From positions 132,773 through 196,772 of the forward strand of contig JBBDXD010000019.1 of assembly GCA_040902535.1 (NCBI GenBank): a stretch of 64,000 nucleotides of DNA, read 5' to 3'. Both the position numbers and the translations under genes were made by a program. This DNA is from Dehalococcoidia bacterium (lineage in GTDB: Bacteria; Chloroflexota; Dehalococcoidia; DSTF01; JACRBR01). The notes under the pieces are model-generated. The model had not been told where the DNA came from and did not search any database. It saw only the letters and a program-made list of their open reading frames with translations. Shown in pieces: positions 62,658 through 64,000 of the stretch (positions are counted from its first letter, which is position 1; each line of letters begins with the position of its first letter).

Positions 62658-63075
62658 ATGGATATAAAGCTCGGCGTCCTGGCGGACTTCGCCAGCATCT
62701 CCCGTGAGGGCAAGCTCAACATCGGGCATCTTCGACGAGATCAACGTCGAGGCTTTCCCTGGCGCGTTGCCTATCTTTTACGTTGTCGTGTCGTACAGTA
62801 CCGGAGCGACGGAGTTCGATACCGAGAAGACGATCGAGATCGCACTGCAGAATCAGGATGGCGAGATCCTCCTTAAGATTCAGCAGCCGATCCATGTCCC
62901 AAGGCCTGATCATCCCGGAACACGAGGTACAGTGAATCAGGTTCATGCGTTAGCAGGCCTACCGTTCCAACGACCGGGGATGTACGAGTTTGTCATATCG
63001 GTGGCTGGACGTCCCGATCCTCACACAATCCCCATCCGTGTGAATCTGCTGCCGTCCCAGGAGGAAGGGCGATGA
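62658..63075 (+). pseudogene. DUF6941-like gene, frameshifted
   Basis: Starts MDIKLGVLADFASISREGKL (62658), then at about 62726 two bases are missing: AACATCGGGCATCTTC codes NIGHL in frame 1 but NI-x-GIFDEI in the family-like frame. The second frame continues FDEINVEAFPGALPIFYVVV and to 63075. The start (LADxASxxxxGKLNIxGIFDxI) is the DUF6941 pattern. Its last codons overlap the next gene (ATGA). Decay or a sequencing error. Confidence 0.6.
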
Positions 63076-63308
63076 CACCACCAGCTACCACCGTACTTGA
63101 ATCGCAGACCGCCAAGATCACCGTCGGCGACTCCCATACGAAGCTTGAGATGTCGCTCGTCGTTTTCACCGCTCATTCCGTCGCCGCGGGGCAATCGCCA
63201 GAAATTTCCTACTATGACGCTGGCTCAATGGTGGATGGCGCTCGGTACCCAAGCCTCGCTGCGGTCTGGGAGAACGACGAGGACGACGCGGCATTTGCCG
63301 ACCTATGA
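63072..63308 (+). CDS. Probable antitoxin of a PemK/MazF pair
   Basis: 78 residues, ATGA-coupled to the preceding frameshifted gene. C-terminus AAVWENDEDDAAFADL is the acidic end common to small antitoxins that precede PemK toxins (W-x-x-xEDDAxxADL). The first 45 residues look like a different short domain. Overlaps the toxin start by 14 bases, which is typical of a TA operon. Function by context. Confidence 0.55.
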   Translation: MTPPATTVLESQTAKITVGDSHTKLEMSLVVFTAHSVAAGQSPEISYYDAGSMVDGARYPSLAAVWENDEDDAAFADL

Positions 63309-63629
63309 TGCAGGCTCGGTCGTGGCGGTGCTCTACCGGTACACCAGCGGCGTCGGGGCGAAACGTCGTCCCGCCGTCATCCTCTCGTGCGCTGACTACC
63401 ACGCTTCAAAGGCCGACGCTGTAGTCATACCGCTCACGACACAAATGGCTTTTGACTACTTTGGTACGACCTTCTTGATTGGGCCGCCGCTGGTCTATTA
63501 CAGAGATCCAGGGCCAAAGGTGTCATCGAAACGATCGAGCGCGCCGCTATCGCGAGACAAATCGGTAGACTCAGCGATCGCGATCTGCGGGGCATCAGGG
63601 AGTCTGTTCGTCGTATTCTAGACCTCTGA
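63295..63629 (+). pseudogene. PemK/MazF-family toxin, frameshifted
   Basis: Likely TTG start at 63295 (GAGGA before it). First frame: LPTYDAGSVVAVLYRYTSGV and GAKRRPAVILSCADYHASKA with VVIPLTTQMAFDYFGTTF, all PemK/MazF markers (the G-x-KRRP motif). At about 63475 the frame shifts by minus one or plus two (TTCTTGATTGG): the continuation DWAAAGLLQRSRAKGVIETI then ERAAIARQIGRLSDRDL is the normal C-terminal half, ending at TGA (63627-63629). The shift would abolish the RNase unless suppressed. Confidence 0.7.
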
Positions 63630-63639
63630 CAGTCAATTT

Positions 63640-64000
63640 CTAAAGAAACCGCTTCATCACCACGATCACCTCCCGCACTTCCCTCACCGCGATCCCACCG
63701 TCCGGCGTCCGCAGCGCGTCGTACATGGCGAGCAGGCGGTCGATGTCGCGCTCGACGTCGAGGTCCGGCAGCATCCACGGCGCCGTGAGCAGCAGGTACA
63801 CGAAGTCGCCGAACGTCTCGTAGACGGCGGTGTACTCGTGGCGCTCCGCCCGCTCGACGGGGATGCCGATCGCCGCAAACTCGTCCTGGTAGCGATGGAA
63901 GTGGTCGCCAAAGTCGACGGCCTCCGGGAACCACGCGCGGACCTCGCGCCAGTCATCGTGGCCGACCTGCTGCGTCACGAAGCGGCCGCCCGGCCGCAGG
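63640..64000 (-). CDS. SAM-dependent methyltransferase, C-terminal part (5' end outside window)
   Basis: 120 residues readable up to the window edge. LRPGGRFVTQQVGHDDWREV is the LRPGG strand 4 element of class I methyltransferases, with downstream EFAAIGIPVERAERHEYTAV and REVREVIVVMKRFL at the end. The SAM-binding motif I lies beyond the window. Convergent with the toxin remnant, 10 bases apart. Confidence 0.8.
   Translation of the reverse strand, partial: LRPGGRFVTQQVGHDDWREVRAWFPEAVDFGDHFHRYQDEFAAIGIPVERAERHEYTAVYETFGDFVYLLLTAPWMLPDLDVERDIDRLLAMYDALRTPDGGIAVREVREVIVVMKRFL

Overview
This is a 64 kb, high-GC stretch of a bacterial chromosome. Coding density is high, GTG and TTG starts are common, and secreted proteins carry Thr/Pro/Ser-rich linkers. 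The mix of genes (sufRCBD, a complex I cluster without nuoEFG, a DUF5317-like membrane protein, a DUF6941-like gene, a KaiC-like ATPase, a two-component electron transfer flavoprotein) best fits Chloroflexota, probably near Dehalococcoidia. That placement is inferred from gene content, not from a marker gene. The prfB gene reads through an in-frame UGA by a +1 frameshift site, so UGA is a normal stop. I found no rRNA, tRNA, CRISPR array, transposase or prophage.

Layout. 1-4000: sufR-sufC-sufB-sufD (leftward; sufD runs off the left edge). 4100-10500, leftward: a Tat lipoprotein with a thioredoxin-like domain, a Pseudomonas-type DNA ligase D, a small exported protein and etfB-etfA. 10700-17100: secreted or anchored proteins (a lipoprotein, a Cys-repeat protein, a ligand-less Rieske-like protein), a GNAT, a geranylgeranyl-reductase-type flavoprotein, a membrane protein and ilvE. 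17150-25300 is the most accessory part: a GNAT remnant, a DUF4238 gene of lower GC, a DEAD-box helicase, a crotonase, and a KaiC-like/response-regulator cassette lying between the crotonase gene and a decayed duplicate of its 3' end; then a nucleotidyltransferase and Dps. 25350-37750: cold-shock protein, a ThDP lyase, a winged-helix/hydrolase fusion divergent from a second hydrolase, a membrane Ser/Thr kinase homologue with a broken HRD motif, glutamine synthetase, an HxlR regulator, and a dienelactone hydrolase/GNAT/oxidoreductase run.

38059-47521 is one leftward respiratory operon, nuoA-C-D-H-J-K-(small ORF)-L-M-N. It has no nuoB, nuoI or nuoEFG. A 29-codon membrane peptide gene with a structured leader and its own terminator lies just upstream, followed by a DUF5317-like protein, a 7Fe-type ferredoxin and a PrxQ-type peroxiredoxin. 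49850-55950: a PadR regulator with an embedded operator and its membrane partner, citramalate synthase, a KimA-like APC permease and a pseudopilin-like protein. 56100-64000: a sulfite-oxidase-like molybdoenzyme, a lipid/glycan trio (CDP-alcohol phosphotransferase, GT-C transferase, methyltransferase), a REP-like palindrome cluster, a membrane-anchored zinc peptidase co-transcribed with frameshifted prfB, a decayed DUF6941/antitoxin/PemK toxin run and the end of a methyltransferase gene.

The strongest leads for new biology are the KaiC-like cassette between duplicated crotonase tails, the 29-residue peptide with two mutually exclusive leader hairpins, the kinase homologue lacking its catalytic aspartate, the Rieske-like protein that keeps the disulfide but loses all four cluster ligands, and the split complex I operon.
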